Notes under the pieces: model-generated | Seen by the model: only the letters and a program-made list of their open reading frames with translations | Databases searched by the model: none | Told to the model about the DNA's origin: nothing | Program-made: the position numbers and the translations under genes | Source: Bacteroidota bacterium | GTDB lineage: Bacteria > Bacteroidota > Bacteroidia > Bacteroidales > WCHB1-69 | Reading direction: 5' to 3' | Assembly (NCBI GenBank): GCA_017860455.1 | Contig: JAGDMF010000010.1 | Span: 1 to 64,000, forward strand | DNA: 64,000 nt | Part shown: piece by piece, positions 10,342-18,490 of the stretch | Position numbering within the stretch: the first letter of the stretch is position 1 | Layout of the letters: each line of letters starts with the position of its first letter

Positions 10342-10476
10342 TTATAGTTTCTCCCCGAATTCGTCACAGAAATTTTTTCTTTCTAATGAGTTATACTTTT
10401 TTCCACAATTGGAACAAAATTTTATGTCTTTTTGAGGATCATTGACAACCTCCGAACTTTCCTTATTTTTCTTTTT
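10342..10476 (-). pseudogene. Zinc-ribbon fragment without a start codon
   Basis: On the minus strand a frame is open from just after a TGA at 10477-10479 down to a TAA at 10342-10344. It encodes a recognisable zinc ribbon, FCSNCGKKYNSLERKNFC followed by DEFGEKL. There is no ATG, GTG or TTG in the open part. It overlaps the 3' end of the neighbouring 159-residue membrane gene by about 14 bases in another phase. It looks like a decayed relative of the zinc-ribbon gene just downstream, or a zinc ribbon lost from the C-terminus of the membrane protein by frameshift. Confidence 0.5.
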
Positions 10477-10942
10477 TCAGCATTAATGCAGATATAAAGG
10501 TAATTATAAACCCAATAAATGTGATATATGCACCCCATTTTATTTCAATCATACTTCCAAAATCGCCATCTTTAATTTTAAAATATTTGTATAATAAATA
10601 ACCGATTCCAAAAGCAGATAAAACAATGTAGCTTATTTGTGCATAAATAAAATATTTTAATTTATCTTTTATTACAACTACAAACAAAATAAAAGTCAGA
10701 ATAATCAAAGCGGCAGCACTGAATACAAGCCAAAATTCATTTCCTAACTTTGCCCCGGAAGCAGTTTCACCGCTACAACTCACCCAAGGTCCAAAAAATG
10801 ATAAAAGAGCAATAATTCCACCAGTTAAACAACTATATTCTTGTTTTGCAGGTACATCTGGGTTTATTGGTTGATTTTGTTTCTTTTCATCAGAAATGAA
10901 ATCTTCATTTTCTTTTGTATTTTCTATAGATTCGTTTTCCAT
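10463..10942 (-). CDS. Four-helix membrane protein, unknown function
   Basis: A 159-residue protein with an acidic, Asn/Glu/Lys-rich N-terminal tail (~1-38) and four predicted membrane helices (~42-58, 69-90, 96-117, 134-155). It ends in a short Lys-rich tail. No family was recognised. It sits 16 bases downstream of another small membrane protein and is probably co-transcribed with the barrel and lipoprotein genes upstream. A zinc-ribbon coding remnant follows directly in another frame, so the ancestral protein may have had a C-terminal ribbon. Confidence 0.7.
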   Translation of the reverse strand: MENESIENTKENEDFISDEKKQNQPINPDVPAKQEYSCLTGGIIALLSFFGPWVSCSGETASGAKLGNEFWLVFSAAALIILTFILFVVVIKDKLKYFIYAQISYIVLSAFGIGYLLYKYFKIKDGDFGSMIEIKWGAYITFIGFIITFISALMLKKEK

Positions 10943-10958
10943 ACCATTAATTATTTTA

Positions 10959-11228
10959 TTATTTTTTCTTTGTTAAAGCTATGATTAATATAATTCCACC
11001 AATAAGTAAACAACCTAAACCTCCGTACAATACGTACTCATTAGCGTATCTCGTTTCATTTACCCATTCTCCTCCTTGCCCAGATAAATCAAACATAGTA
11101 CCTGCAAATGGATTTTTTTGAAATACTCTAACATGATAAGGAATATCTACAGCTTGAGAGATGATGATTAATATTGTAGCAATTAATATCATAATAAAAC
11201 CAACTTGTTTTTTCTTTTGCGTTTCCAT
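10959..11228 (-). CDS. Small two-helix membrane protein
   Basis: An 89-residue protein with helices at about 10-27 and 66-84 separated by a polar loop (NPFAGTMFDLSGQGGEW), and Lys-rich tails on both ends. That pattern predicts both termini in the cytoplasm. No family was recognised. It starts 2 bases after the end of the PorT-like barrel gene, so it is almost certainly in the same transcript. Confidence 0.7.
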   Translation of the reverse strand: METQKKKQVGFIMILIATILIIISQAVDIPYHVRVFQKNPFAGTMFDLSGQGGEWVNETRYANEYVLYGGLGCLLIGGIILIIALTKKK

Positions 11229-11230
11229 AA

Positions 11231-11860
11231 TTATTTTTTTGTCTTAAATTTATATCCGAAAGATAAAGCAAAAATTTGATTTCGATTTGAATTTTGTTTT
11301 TCAAATTTTGTAATTCCTAAACCTCCTCTAATAGCAAAAATATACGATTTATATTCCAACCCAATTCCGATATTAAAGCTAAGTTCGAGTAAATTATAGT
11401 CATCATCATAAAATTCAAAATTATTATCTCTGAATTTTTCTCCATTTGAATTTTCATAAACTCTATGATAAAAACTAGATGTTAAAAAGCCTAATGATGG
11501 ACCAAATTCCCCAAATATTGAATATCTTTCATTTATTGGATGTCTAAATTTAACAAGCAAAGGCATTTCCAAATAATTCAAATATGCATAAGTATTTTCC
11601 TTTTCTCCATACCAATTGAAATTAAATTTTGTCCCTTTTGTGTTTATCCCGAGTCCAATTAAAAAATCAAATGTTTTTGTTAATTCTGTGACTTGATAAA
11701 TATAAATGTAAGGGCAAATAACCAATTCTTCAAATCGATGAATTGTAAAATCATTAGAAGTTGTTGCAATATTCAATCCCCCTTGAACAATATAATTTTG
11801 AGCTATGGCTGAAATGTTTAATCCTAAAACAACTAAACATAAAAAATAAAGTTTTTTCAT
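11231..11860 (-). CDS. PorT-like outer-membrane beta-barrel protein
   Basis: A 209-residue protein with a signal peptide (1-21, ending ISAIAQ) followed by alternating amphipathic strands typical of the small 8-10 stranded OMP_b-brl_2/PorT barrel class. Cues are NYIVQGGLNIATTSNDF, a central FGEFGPSLGF segment, and a final strand ending ALSFGYKFKTKK. Role: outer-membrane barrel, substrate unknown. It lies 15 bases downstream of the TRL-like lipoprotein gene, so the two probably form an envelope operon with the small membrane proteins that follow. Confidence 0.75.
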   Translation of the reverse strand: MKKLYFLCLVVLGLNISAIAQNYIVQGGLNIATTSNDFTIHRFEELVICPYIYIYQVTELTKTFDFLIGLGINTKGTKFNFNWYGEKENTYAYLNYLEMPLLVKFRHPINERYSIFGEFGPSLGFLTSSFYHRVYENSNGEKFRDNNFEFYDDDYNLLELSFNIGIGLEYKSYIFAIRGGLGITKFEKQNSNRNQIFALSFGYKFKTKK

Positions 11861-11875
11861 TTTGTTTGATTTAAA

Positions 11876-12163
11876 TTATTCTCCGGTCACTACTGTTTCA
11901 TAAGTTTCAAGGATATAAAAAAACTTAGGAGTTCGTTTAATATCAACGGTAGCAATTTTTGTAATTCCTCCATTTTTTGCTGCAGTTTGGATACTATAAT
12001 CTCCTCCATCCGGATAGAAAAACAAAAAACGGGTTGTCTTTGCTACTCCTACTTTTGTTCCTACATAATTTGAAGTAACTGCTAATGGAGCCGTTGTTGT
12101 ACATGAAGCTAAAAAAACTCCAAGAATAATTAAAACTGTAAAAATGTAAATCAATTTTTTCAT
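11876..12163 (-). CDS. TRL-like family lipoprotein
   Basis: A 95-residue lipoprotein. The hydrophobic signal ends at a lipobox, FLASC, with the lipidated Cys at ~21. The mature part matches the TRL-like family pattern: APLAVTSNYVGTKVGVA, then GGDYSIQTAAKNGGITKI and VDIKR, ending with ETVVTGE. The family is small and periplasmic, of unknown function. It is the first gene of a minus-strand group, with a long (~165 base) leader from a promoter carried in the direct repeat at 12324. Confidence 0.8.
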   Translation of the reverse strand: MKKLIYIFTVLIILGVFLASCTTTAPLAVTSNYVGTKVGVAKTTRFLFFYPDGGDYSIQTAAKNGGITKIATVDIKRTPKFFYILETYETVVTGE

Positions 12164-12330
12164 AACAATTATATTTATATATCTTCCTACTCTCTTTCGG
12201 CTTTTCGGAGGCTGCCGTATGGTTGGTTGAATTTGTTCGGATGTTTTTTCCCTAAAATGGTGAATTTATTGTTTTAGAAAATGGGAAATTGATTGTTTGA
12301 CTCGCTCGAATTGTTTTCTCTTCTACGGGG

Positions 12331-12362
12331 CAAAGTTAGAAACTAAAAACCACTTATCCAAA
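12331..12362 (-). promoter_or_regulatory. Bacteroidota-type promoter inside repeat L1
   Basis: On the minus strand, TTTG (12359-12362) is followed after exactly 20 bases by TAACTTTG (12331-12338). This fits the Bacteroidota -33/-7 pattern. It points toward the TRL-like lipoprotein gene. The same promoter, with one base changed in the -7 box, is present in repeat L2. Confidence 0.7.
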
Positions 12363-12811
12363 TGATTTTGAGATTTTTAAGGATTTTTAACAATTAGGAA
12401 TATTCATGTTAGTTTCCTAATAATTAAAAGACGGCGGTCGGCAGTCCTATTATTCACTTTACCACCACGAAAGTGGAATGGAAATTCAAGGAGTTGTGTA
12501 ATTGTGTAATTTAAAATGTCAATATTCATTAAACATATACCATTTTGGAAATCGTTTGATTCGTAAAATGAAACCAATATAACGCTCCGCTGGAGCGGGG
12601 TCGTTTGGTCGGGATTTTGCTGGCTACCAATATAACGCTCCGCTGGAGCGGGATTGGTTGGTCGGGATTTCGCTTTCTACAAAAGTGGCACTCCTACGGA
12701 GCACTTTAAGACTGCAGTCAGCGGTCTGCAGACGAGCATTTTAAAGAATTTCGTCGAACGTTTTCCGTCGAACTTCTCTCGTCTCCAGTCTCCCGTCTCC
12801 AGTCACTAGGC

Positions 12812-12978
12812 CTGCATTAGGGCGGAGCCGGAAAGCCCGTAAAGTAATAAGCTGTAGGGATGCAAGGAGTAAAAGAGCGAGCTTGTGAGCTACTTTTACG
12901 ACCATGCAGTCCCTCAGCTTATTACTGCGGACTTGCAGGCGGAGACCGACGGCGAGCTTGCGAGCCGGAATGCCCAAA
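12812..12978 (+). repeat. Structured interspersed element, copy A
   Basis: Starts with GCATTAGGGCGGAGCC and ends with GCCGGAATGCCCAAA. A long stem pairs TAATAAGCTG and GGGATGCA (12845-12864) with TGCA, TCCCT and CAGCTTATTA (12905-12924). Inside it GTAAAAG (12869-12875) pairs with CTTTTAC (12893-12899), capped by AGCTTGTGAGCT. Copy C has the same fold with compensatory changes. It resembles, from memory, the REP-like intergenic repeats of Bacteroidota that begin GGGCGTT and end near CCCTAACGC. Confidence 0.75.
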
Positions 12979-13114
12979 AGAGACATAAGATAAAATAAGT
13001 TCCGTAATTAATCCATCAAAATAGAGTATCAGAACTTGAAAAAATTGACTTGGGTGTTTTTTCCTAAAATAGTGGATTTATTGGTTTATAAATGGAAAAC
13101 AGATGGTAGTTAAG

Positions 13115-13954
13115 TTAATATTCAAAATACCACCCTTTTAGGTATGGATTGATGATCTCTAAATCATCAAAATAGATCCTTATTGGTGAGAGATACTCTT
13201 TTGGGATGTTGATGGTGTAGTTTCTGTTGCTGTTGTTGATGGTAAGAGATTTGGGAAGTAAAAACCCTTCGTATTGAAAAAAATCGAACAAATAATAAGA
13301 TATTGTACTGTTCGTCCAGTTCTTTTTAAATTGTGGAGCGTCACTGATGTTAACCGGTAAGTTTATTAGAATTTTTGTTTCATCTAAATTCAGAATGAGT
13401 GGAAAATATTCATTTTCAGAGTCGTATTCTGATATAGTGATTGCATGTTTATCATCAGAGTAATAATCGATGTATGATGAAGTATAAAATTTGGAGTATT
13501 TTTTGGAAGAACTACAGGATGTTTCATCATAGTATCCCACTTTTATGTAGGAATCAATAACATCTTTACAAAGCTTTGCGAATTTATTTTGTGATTCTGT
13601 TTTCAAACGTTCCCTGTATATTTCCTCTTTTTCAAATTCCCCTTTTTCCTGCCATTTATTAAAATACAATGAAATTTTGGAGTAAATCTCGGATAAATCA
13701 CAATTACATGTGGAGTATTTTAAATTACTACCTGAACCTCTGTATAAACCTGAATTTTTTATTGCCTTTTGTTCCATTGAAGGGGAACTTAGTGAGTCTT
13801 TGGTTTTAGGAGTGTTGTTTTGTGGTTTTAATTCAGATTTAATAATCTGTTTTCCGTAAATCCGATTATATACATCTTCAATTCCTTGCGCATTTAAAGA
13901 TGAATTTGAGTACAAGAAAGATAATATAATCACAATTTTTAAGGTAGTTTTCAT
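13115..13954 (-). CDS. Secreted protein of unknown function
   Basis: A 279-residue protein with a signal peptide (1-22, ending SLNAQ). A low-complexity polar stretch (~30-70) is followed by a Cys pair (STCNCDLSEIYSKI, ~83-85) and an amphipathic helical segment (KWQEKGEFEKEEIYRERL). A beta-rich C-terminal half (SEYDSENEYFPLILNL to the C-terminus) completes it. No family was recognised. It is the third gene of an operon: it starts 12 bases after the TPR/coiled-coil gene stops, and the whole operon is bounded by direct repeats L1 and L2. Confidence 0.75.
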   Translation of the reverse strand: MKTTLKIVIILSFLYSNSSLNAQGIEDVYNRIYGKQIIKSELKPQNNTPKTKDSLSSPSMEQKAIKNSGLYRGSGSNLKYSTCNCDLSEIYSKISLYFNKWQEKGEFEKEEIYRERLKTESQNKFAKLCKDVIDSYIKVGYYDETSCSSSKKYSKFYTSSYIDYYSDDKHAITISEYDSENEYFPLILNLDETKILINLPVNISDAPQFKKNWTNSTISYYLFDFFQYEGFLLPKSLTINNSNRNYTINIPKEYLSPIRIYFDDLEIINPYLKGWYFEY

Positions 13955-13966
13955 TTTCTGATTTAT

Positions 13967-15886
13967 TTAAAATCTTAATGCATAAGTTAATCCATATCCT
14001 TTACTTTGTGGGTCGTAAAATAATCCAAAATTATTGTTATTTTTCCATGCTTTGATTTTTTTACTATTACTTGCCCCTTTTGCAAGAACATAAATCAATT
14101 CGTGAGCATAATAAACACCTGCAATAATTCCAAAAGTTTTAACTACATCTTTATTATCAAATCTGGTATCCAGTATGCTAATATCTTTTTTCGTCAAATA
14201 AAAATACAAACTTGCTCCGGCAAATCCATAAGTATATATTCCAGTACTAATTCCCGTTTTGTCTGCAAATGGAAAAGCTAATAGACCTAACCCTGCTGTG
14301 TAGATAAATGAAGTACCAATGAGAGTCATGGTGCTTGGATTGTTTTTTTCACCCATATTTACATAATGCCTTCCTAATCCGGGAACAATCATGGAAAGAA
14401 AAACATATTCGGGGCCATAACTTTTTACTTTAATAAGTCTGTTCACTTCAAAAACTTTTCCATTTATTGTTGTTTTTTTGAAGTCAAAAGTATATTTACC
14501 AGTTGGCGCTTCACGTCCAATTTTTGATATGATAAACGAACGATAGGTAATAAAATCTTCGTGTCTGGAGAAATACCCATCCGGTATATTTTTAACTTTT
14601 ATTACGGAATGATATTTATCATATTTATAGTTAAAAGTTGCTTTGGCCATTACATTATAGCCATATTTTGTTGATTGAGGAATGTTCATGTTCTCTATTT
14701 CCTTTCTGAAATTTTTATCAAATAGGTTGCTGGGAATTTTACATGAAATTTTGCCCAATGTATCAATATTATAAACAATTGAAATAGACTGATATTCTAA
14801 ATCCTCTTTATTTTCTAAAATTTGTTTTATTTTTAAAAAAATGGAATTATCAATCTTTTCATATTCTGAATCGTTGATCTCTTTATAATCATAAATTGTT
14901 GTTTTTCTCTCTATTAAAAAATTTTTAATAGTATTGATGTTCTGGATTTTACGATCAACCTCCACTCTCTTTTCCGGATCAATAGCCAAAGCACTTTGAT
15001 AATATTCTATCGCAAGATCATAATTTCGATTATCAAGTGCATTATCACCATTTAAAATAGCATTTCCATATTGCTCCTCTTTTAATCTTTTTTCTTCTGC
15101 AATCCGTCTTTCTTCTTCTCTTGCTTTTTGTTCAGCTAACTGTTTTTCTTTTAAAATTTTCTCTGCCTTTTCTTTTTCCCTTCTCTCAGCTTCTGCTTGC
15201 TCTTGTAATATTTGATCCACTTTTTTAAAGTTAAAAATGGTGATATCATACCGAATATCAGCACCTTCTTCTGTGTTTGTTTTTTTTAATTTCGTTAAAA
15301 TAAATTCATATTGAGCATCCCGATATCGCGTTTGTAAACCATAATCAACTGTTTTGGTATTTTCAACTTTTTTAAACCCTTTTAATAAAATAGAATTTTC
15401 AATTTTATTAAATAATTCATCATTTGCAATACGGTAACTAACAATATTTCCATAGCTATCCGATGAATAGTATGTCAACCAAGATTGAGCTAAATTATTG
15501 TACCTGTTTTTATCAAAGCTCCATGTTGTACTTTCGAGAATTTCGATAATATTATTTACACTTTCTGATTGTTTTTTTTCAGTTTTTTCTAAAGACCAAC
15601 CTACTTTAACCAAAAATTTATCAACATAGCCAAAATCATTGCTATTCAACAATTCTATTAACTGATCAACAGTAAGTTGTGCTTTTAAAATTCTGTTTTG
15701 TTCTCTTAATTCATTTTCTTTTTGTTCACGTTCAATTTCTTGTTGCCGTTTTTTTTGCTCTTGTTCATACTGTTGCTGTTGTTGTTTTTGTTGAAGTTGA
15801 GATTTTATAGTTTGAGCTTCAGAAATGGACCCAATAAAACAAGACAACATTAAAAATAAAAAAACTTTATAATTCGCTTTCATCAA
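13967..15886 (-). CDS. Secreted coiled-coil/TPR protein with C-terminal membrane segments
   Basis: A 639-residue protein. Signal peptide 1-25 (ISEAQ), then a Gln/Glu-rich coiled coil (~26-70). A globular part (~75-215) is followed by a second Glu/Lys/Arg coiled coil (~220-270) and one clear TPR (GDNALDNRNYDLAIEYYQSA, ~278-305). A beta-rich region precedes a C-terminal hydrophobic part (~490-570) that begins FLSMIVPGLGRHYVNMG. The SMIVPGLGR motif resembles that of small membrane modules such as DUF5683 proteins. Possibly an envelope-anchored scaffold. The start overlaps the WG-repeat gene by 20 bases, implying translational coupling. Confidence 0.75.
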   Translation of the reverse strand: MMKANYKVFLFLMLSCFIGSISEAQTIKSQLQQKQQQQQYEQEQKKRQQEIEREQKENELREQNRILKAQLTVDQLIELLNSNDFGYVDKFLVKVGWSLEKTEKKQSESVNNIIEILESTTWSFDKNRYNNLAQSWLTYYSSDSYGNIVSYRIANDELFNKIENSILLKGFKKVENTKTVDYGLQTRYRDAQYEFILTKLKKTNTEEGADIRYDITIFNFKKVDQILQEQAEAERREKEKAEKILKEKQLAEQKAREEERRIAEEKRLKEEQYGNAILNGDNALDNRNYDLAIEYYQSALAIDPEKRVEVDRKIQNINTIKNFLIERKTTIYDYKEINDSEYEKIDNSIFLKIKQILENKEDLEYQSISIVYNIDTLGKISCKIPSNLFDKNFRKEIENMNIPQSTKYGYNVMAKATFNYKYDKYHSVIKVKNIPDGYFSRHEDFITYRSFIISKIGREAPTGKYTFDFKKTTINGKVFEVNRLIKVKSYGPEYVFLSMIVPGLGRHYVNMGEKNNPSTMTLIGTSFIYTAGLGLLAFPFADKTGISTGIYTYGFAGASLYFYLTKKDISILDTRFDNKDVVKTFGIIAGVYYAHELIYVLAKGASNSKKIKAWKNNNNFGLFYDPQSKGYGLTYALRF

Positions 15887-17480
15887 TTAATTCTGATTTA
15901 GTATTGATTATTTCCTGAAGTTTTGCTTTATTAAAAGCAATGATGATTGAACAATAATTATCATCATAAAAGATAGCAAAACTCCATTTATTGTCTTGAA
16001 GAGCGACGTATTGATTCTCTTTGATTTCCATATTAAGATTATATCTGCTTTCGATTTCACTTTTAAGAGCACTCGCTATTGCACCACCCTTTTCTTCAGC
16101 TTCATTAGAAAATTCTAAGTTATATTCAATTGCAGATACTGTTTCTGAAAATTTATATTGTTTACTGGTTCCTGTTTCATAAGAATATCCATAATAACTG
16201 GAATAGTTAGTAATATTTTCGAAAATTGGATTGGTAAAGTGAAAACTTGTTGTCGTAATTAAAATATCATTCGTCATTATTTGATCATCCAATGTATACG
16301 CAATAAATTGTGATTCAGCATTCAAATTACTGTAAATAGGATTATCTACAACATTTTGTAAAGTAGATGTGTTGTTAAATCCATCAAATAAATTGTCTCC
16401 AGCTTTTTTAAAAAATGAACTAATAAAAGCAGATGCGTCATAATAATCACTGGTAACATAAAAAAACCCATCAAAATTTTGAATCACATTATCAAATTGT
16501 GGATTAACAATATATTTACCTTCTTTGTCAATAACGCCCCATTTTTCAGCACTTTTAACAAAAGCAATATCACCAAAAAAAGAAGACGCATCTTCAAATT
16601 GAGGATTAATTACAATCTTTCCGGTTTTATCAATAAAACCAAATTTTTCATTTTGACTTACAAGAGCTAATCCACTTTTAAACTCTCCCCCAAAATCAAA
16701 TTGTGGATTTATTTCAATTTTTCCATCTTCCATGATATAACCCACAACTTTTCCGGACATAATACTGGCCATTCCTTCACTAAATTGTCCGGCACGATCA
16801 AACTGAGGATTAATGACATAAGCCCCTTTTTGATCAATATAACCATATTGTTTTCCGTTTTTAAAGAATGCTTTTCCCTCTGAAAAATCACTTACAATTT
16901 CAAATTGAGGATTTATTACAATTTTCCCTTTTTTATCAATGAATCCACATTTATCCTTAATCTTCACAGCAGCTAATCCTTCACAAAAATAACTTGCCTG
17001 ATCAAATTGCGCATTTATTATGACTTTTCCAGTTTTGTCAACATAACCAAACTTCATGTCTTTTGTAACAAAAATAGCAAGATCCTCTTTAAAGGAGGTT
17101 ACATGTTTTGCTTGTTTAAGTGTAAAAATTGTTTTTCCTGATTTATCTATACAAGTAGGATATCCTCCATCATTAACAACAAAAGCGAGTCCATCAGAAA
17201 AAGGTGTTGCGTCTTTATATTGTGTGGCAATTTTATATTTTCCTTTTTCATCAATAAACCCAACTTTGCCATCAGGTCCGGTAACTTTTGCTAATCCATC
17301 TCTAAAAAAATCAGCATCTTTAAATTGCGGGTTAATAACGTATTCCCCTTTTTTATTAATATATCCCCATTTTTCATCGGATTTAACAGGAATTAATTTG
17401 ATGTTTGATTTGTTTGAACAAGAAATGTTGAACAGAATAATACAACATAGTAACATTAATTTTAATATAAAATTTTTCAT
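15867..17480 (-). CDS. WG-repeat lipoprotein
   Basis: A 537-residue lipoprotein. The signal ends FNISC (Cys ~21). Residues ~35-340 hold about eight WG/KWG beta-hairpin repeats, each with the pattern GYIDKKGxxVINPQFxxAxxFxxGLA (for example EKWGYINKKGEYVINPQF). The C-terminal 180 residues are unrelated; they contain an aromatic/Ser region (NYSSYYGYSY) and an alpha-beta end. WG repeats are usually binding surfaces. First gene of the three-gene operon, with its promoter in repeat L2 about 90 bases upstream. Confidence 0.85.
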   Translation of the reverse strand: MKNFILKLMLLCCIILFNISCSNKSNIKLIPVKSDEKWGYINKKGEYVINPQFKDADFFRDGLAKVTGPDGKVGFIDEKGKYKIATQYKDATPFSDGLAFVVNDGGYPTCIDKSGKTIFTLKQAKHVTSFKEDLAIFVTKDMKFGYVDKTGKVIINAQFDQASYFCEGLAAVKIKDKCGFIDKKGKIVINPQFEIVSDFSEGKAFFKNGKQYGYIDQKGAYVINPQFDRAGQFSEGMASIMSGKVVGYIMEDGKIEINPQFDFGGEFKSGLALVSQNEKFGFIDKTGKIVINPQFEDASSFFGDIAFVKSAEKWGVIDKEGKYIVNPQFDNVIQNFDGFFYVTSDYYDASAFISSFFKKAGDNLFDGFNNTSTLQNVVDNPIYSNLNAESQFIAYTLDDQIMTNDILITTTSFHFTNPIFENITNYSSYYGYSYETGTSKQYKFSETVSAIEYNLEFSNEAEEKGGAIASALKSEIESRYNLNMEIKENQYVALQDNKWSFAIFYDDNYCSIIIAFNKAKLQEIINTKSELIDESEL

Positions 17481-17565
17481 ATTTGATAATTTTGGAAGTG
17501 ATTTATTTTTTAAAAATTTGATTTTGTTCCATTTATAATTTCTTAATTATTTCTTATATACGGGG

Positions 17566-17597
17566 CAAATTTAGAAACTAAAAACCACTTATCCAAA
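17566..17597 (-). promoter_or_regulatory. Bacteroidota-type promoter inside repeat L2
   Basis: On the minus strand, TTTG (17594-17597), a 20-base spacer, then TAAATTTG (17566-17573). The sequence is the same as in L1 except for one base of the -7 box. It drives the WG-repeat operon, whose start is at 17480. Confidence 0.7.
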
Positions 17598-18068
17598 TGA
17601 TTTTGAGATTTTTAAGGATTTTTAACAATTAGGAATATTCATGTTGGGTTCCTAATAATTAAAAGACGGCGGTCGGCAGACGGCGGTCGGCAGTCTTTTA
17701 TTCACTATACTACCACGAAAGCGGAATTGAAATTTATAGAGTAGCTTATTTATGCATTCAAAAATTTCAATATTCATTAAAAGGATACCCCTTTGGAAAT
17801 CGTTTGATTCTTGAAATGGAACCAATATAACGCTCCGCTGGAGCGGGTTCGTTTGGTCGGAATTTCATTGACTACCAATATAACGCTCCTCCGGAGCGGG
17901 ATTGGTTGGTCGGGATTTCGCTTTCTACAAAAGTGGCACTCCTACGGAGCACTTTAAGACAGCAGACTGCAGTCAGTGGTCTGCAGACGAGCATTTTAAA
18001 GAATTTCGTCGAACGTTTTCCGTCGAACTTCTCTCGTCTCCAGTCACCCGTCTCCAGTCACCAGGCCC

Positions 18069-18238
18069 CGCATTAGGGCGGAGGCCAAATACCTAAATAA
18101 AGTAACAAGTAACAAATAAGAAGTAACAGGTGTTTAATAACTTAGAGTTTAGGTTATTGAGCACATGAGCACATTGAGCATCACGAGCACATGAGTACAG
18201 GCCGGAGACCGACGGCGAGCTTGCGAGCCGGAATGCCC
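18069..18238 (+). repeat. Structured interspersed element, copy B (core replaced)
   Basis: Both ends of the element are kept: GCATTAGGGCGGAGGCC at the left and GGAGACCGACGGCGAGC through GGAATGCCC at the right. The long covarying stem is missing. In its place, between two GGCC tetramers, is an AT-rich stretch with imperfect AGTAACA and GAGCACAT word repeats. Confidence 0.65.
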
Positions 18239-18370
18239 TGAATAATGTGCTAATGTGCTAATATGCTAATTATTAATGAATAATGAAAAATTAAGAGTGA
18301 AGACCGCAGTCGGCGGACGGCAGTCGGCAGACCGTAAAATTGTTGTAGATTAGCAAATTACAAAACTAAT

Positions 18371-18490
18371 AGTTGATTACTGAAACCTAAAACCTGATAA
18401 CTGAAACCTAAAACCTGATAACTAAAACCTGAACCTTTAGCCCTGAGCCCTTAGCCCTGAGCCCTTAGCCTTGAGCCCTTAGCCTTGTGC
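18371..18490. repeat. Simple phrase repeats downstream of the helicase gene
   Basis: First, about three copies of a ~21-base unit containing CTGATAACTGAAACCTAAAA. Then four copies of a 14-base unit (CCTTAGCCCTGAGC and variants) that run right up to the helicase stop codon at 18491. Confidence 0.75.

Larger units (their letters stand above)
12324..12978. repeat. Long direct repeat L1 (promoter + hairpins + structured element)
   Basis: About 650 bases, closely matching L2 (17559-18238) in the same orientation; the first ~100 bases are almost identical. Shared parts in order: a minus-strand promoter, one GACGGCGGTCGGCAG unit (two in L2), two CGCTCC-loop-GGAGCG hairpins in AACGCTCC contexts, a stretch with CTGCAG-rich inverted words, and a structured element that ends GGAATGCCC. 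A weaker ~53-base direct repeat flanks L1 (12241-12293 and 13054-13106, both with TTTTTTCC and CTAAAAT). No convincing gene lies within the 950 bases between 12164 and 13114. Confidence 0.85.
17559..18238. repeat. Long direct repeat L2
   Basis: Second copy of the ~650-base repeat, same orientation as L1 and offset by about 5.24 kb. Differences from L1: a tandem duplication of GACGGCGGTCGGCAG, point changes in the hairpin loops (one hairpin reads CGCTCC-TCC-GGAGCG instead of a GCT loop), and replacement of the core of the terminal structured element by AT-rich phrase repeats. The 1 kb between 17481 and 18490 holds this repeat plus simple repeats and no credible gene. Confidence 0.85.

Noticed and set aside
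10463..10480. Programmed -1 frameshift from the membrane protein into the zinc-ribbon frame
   Set aside because: The A-rich run looks slippery, but the ribbon frame would need a +1 (or -2) shift, and no canonical -1 heptamer lies in the right phase.
12812..12978. Retron or group II intron RNA
   Set aside because: No reverse transcriptase is encoded anywhere in the window, and the conserved domain V type motif of group II introns is not present.
12741..12986. Minus-strand open frame of 81 residues inside the repeat
   Set aside because: It lies entirely within repeat L1 and its structured element. The corresponding plus-strand frame in L2 (17902-18096) is equally spurious; neither is kept open between copies.
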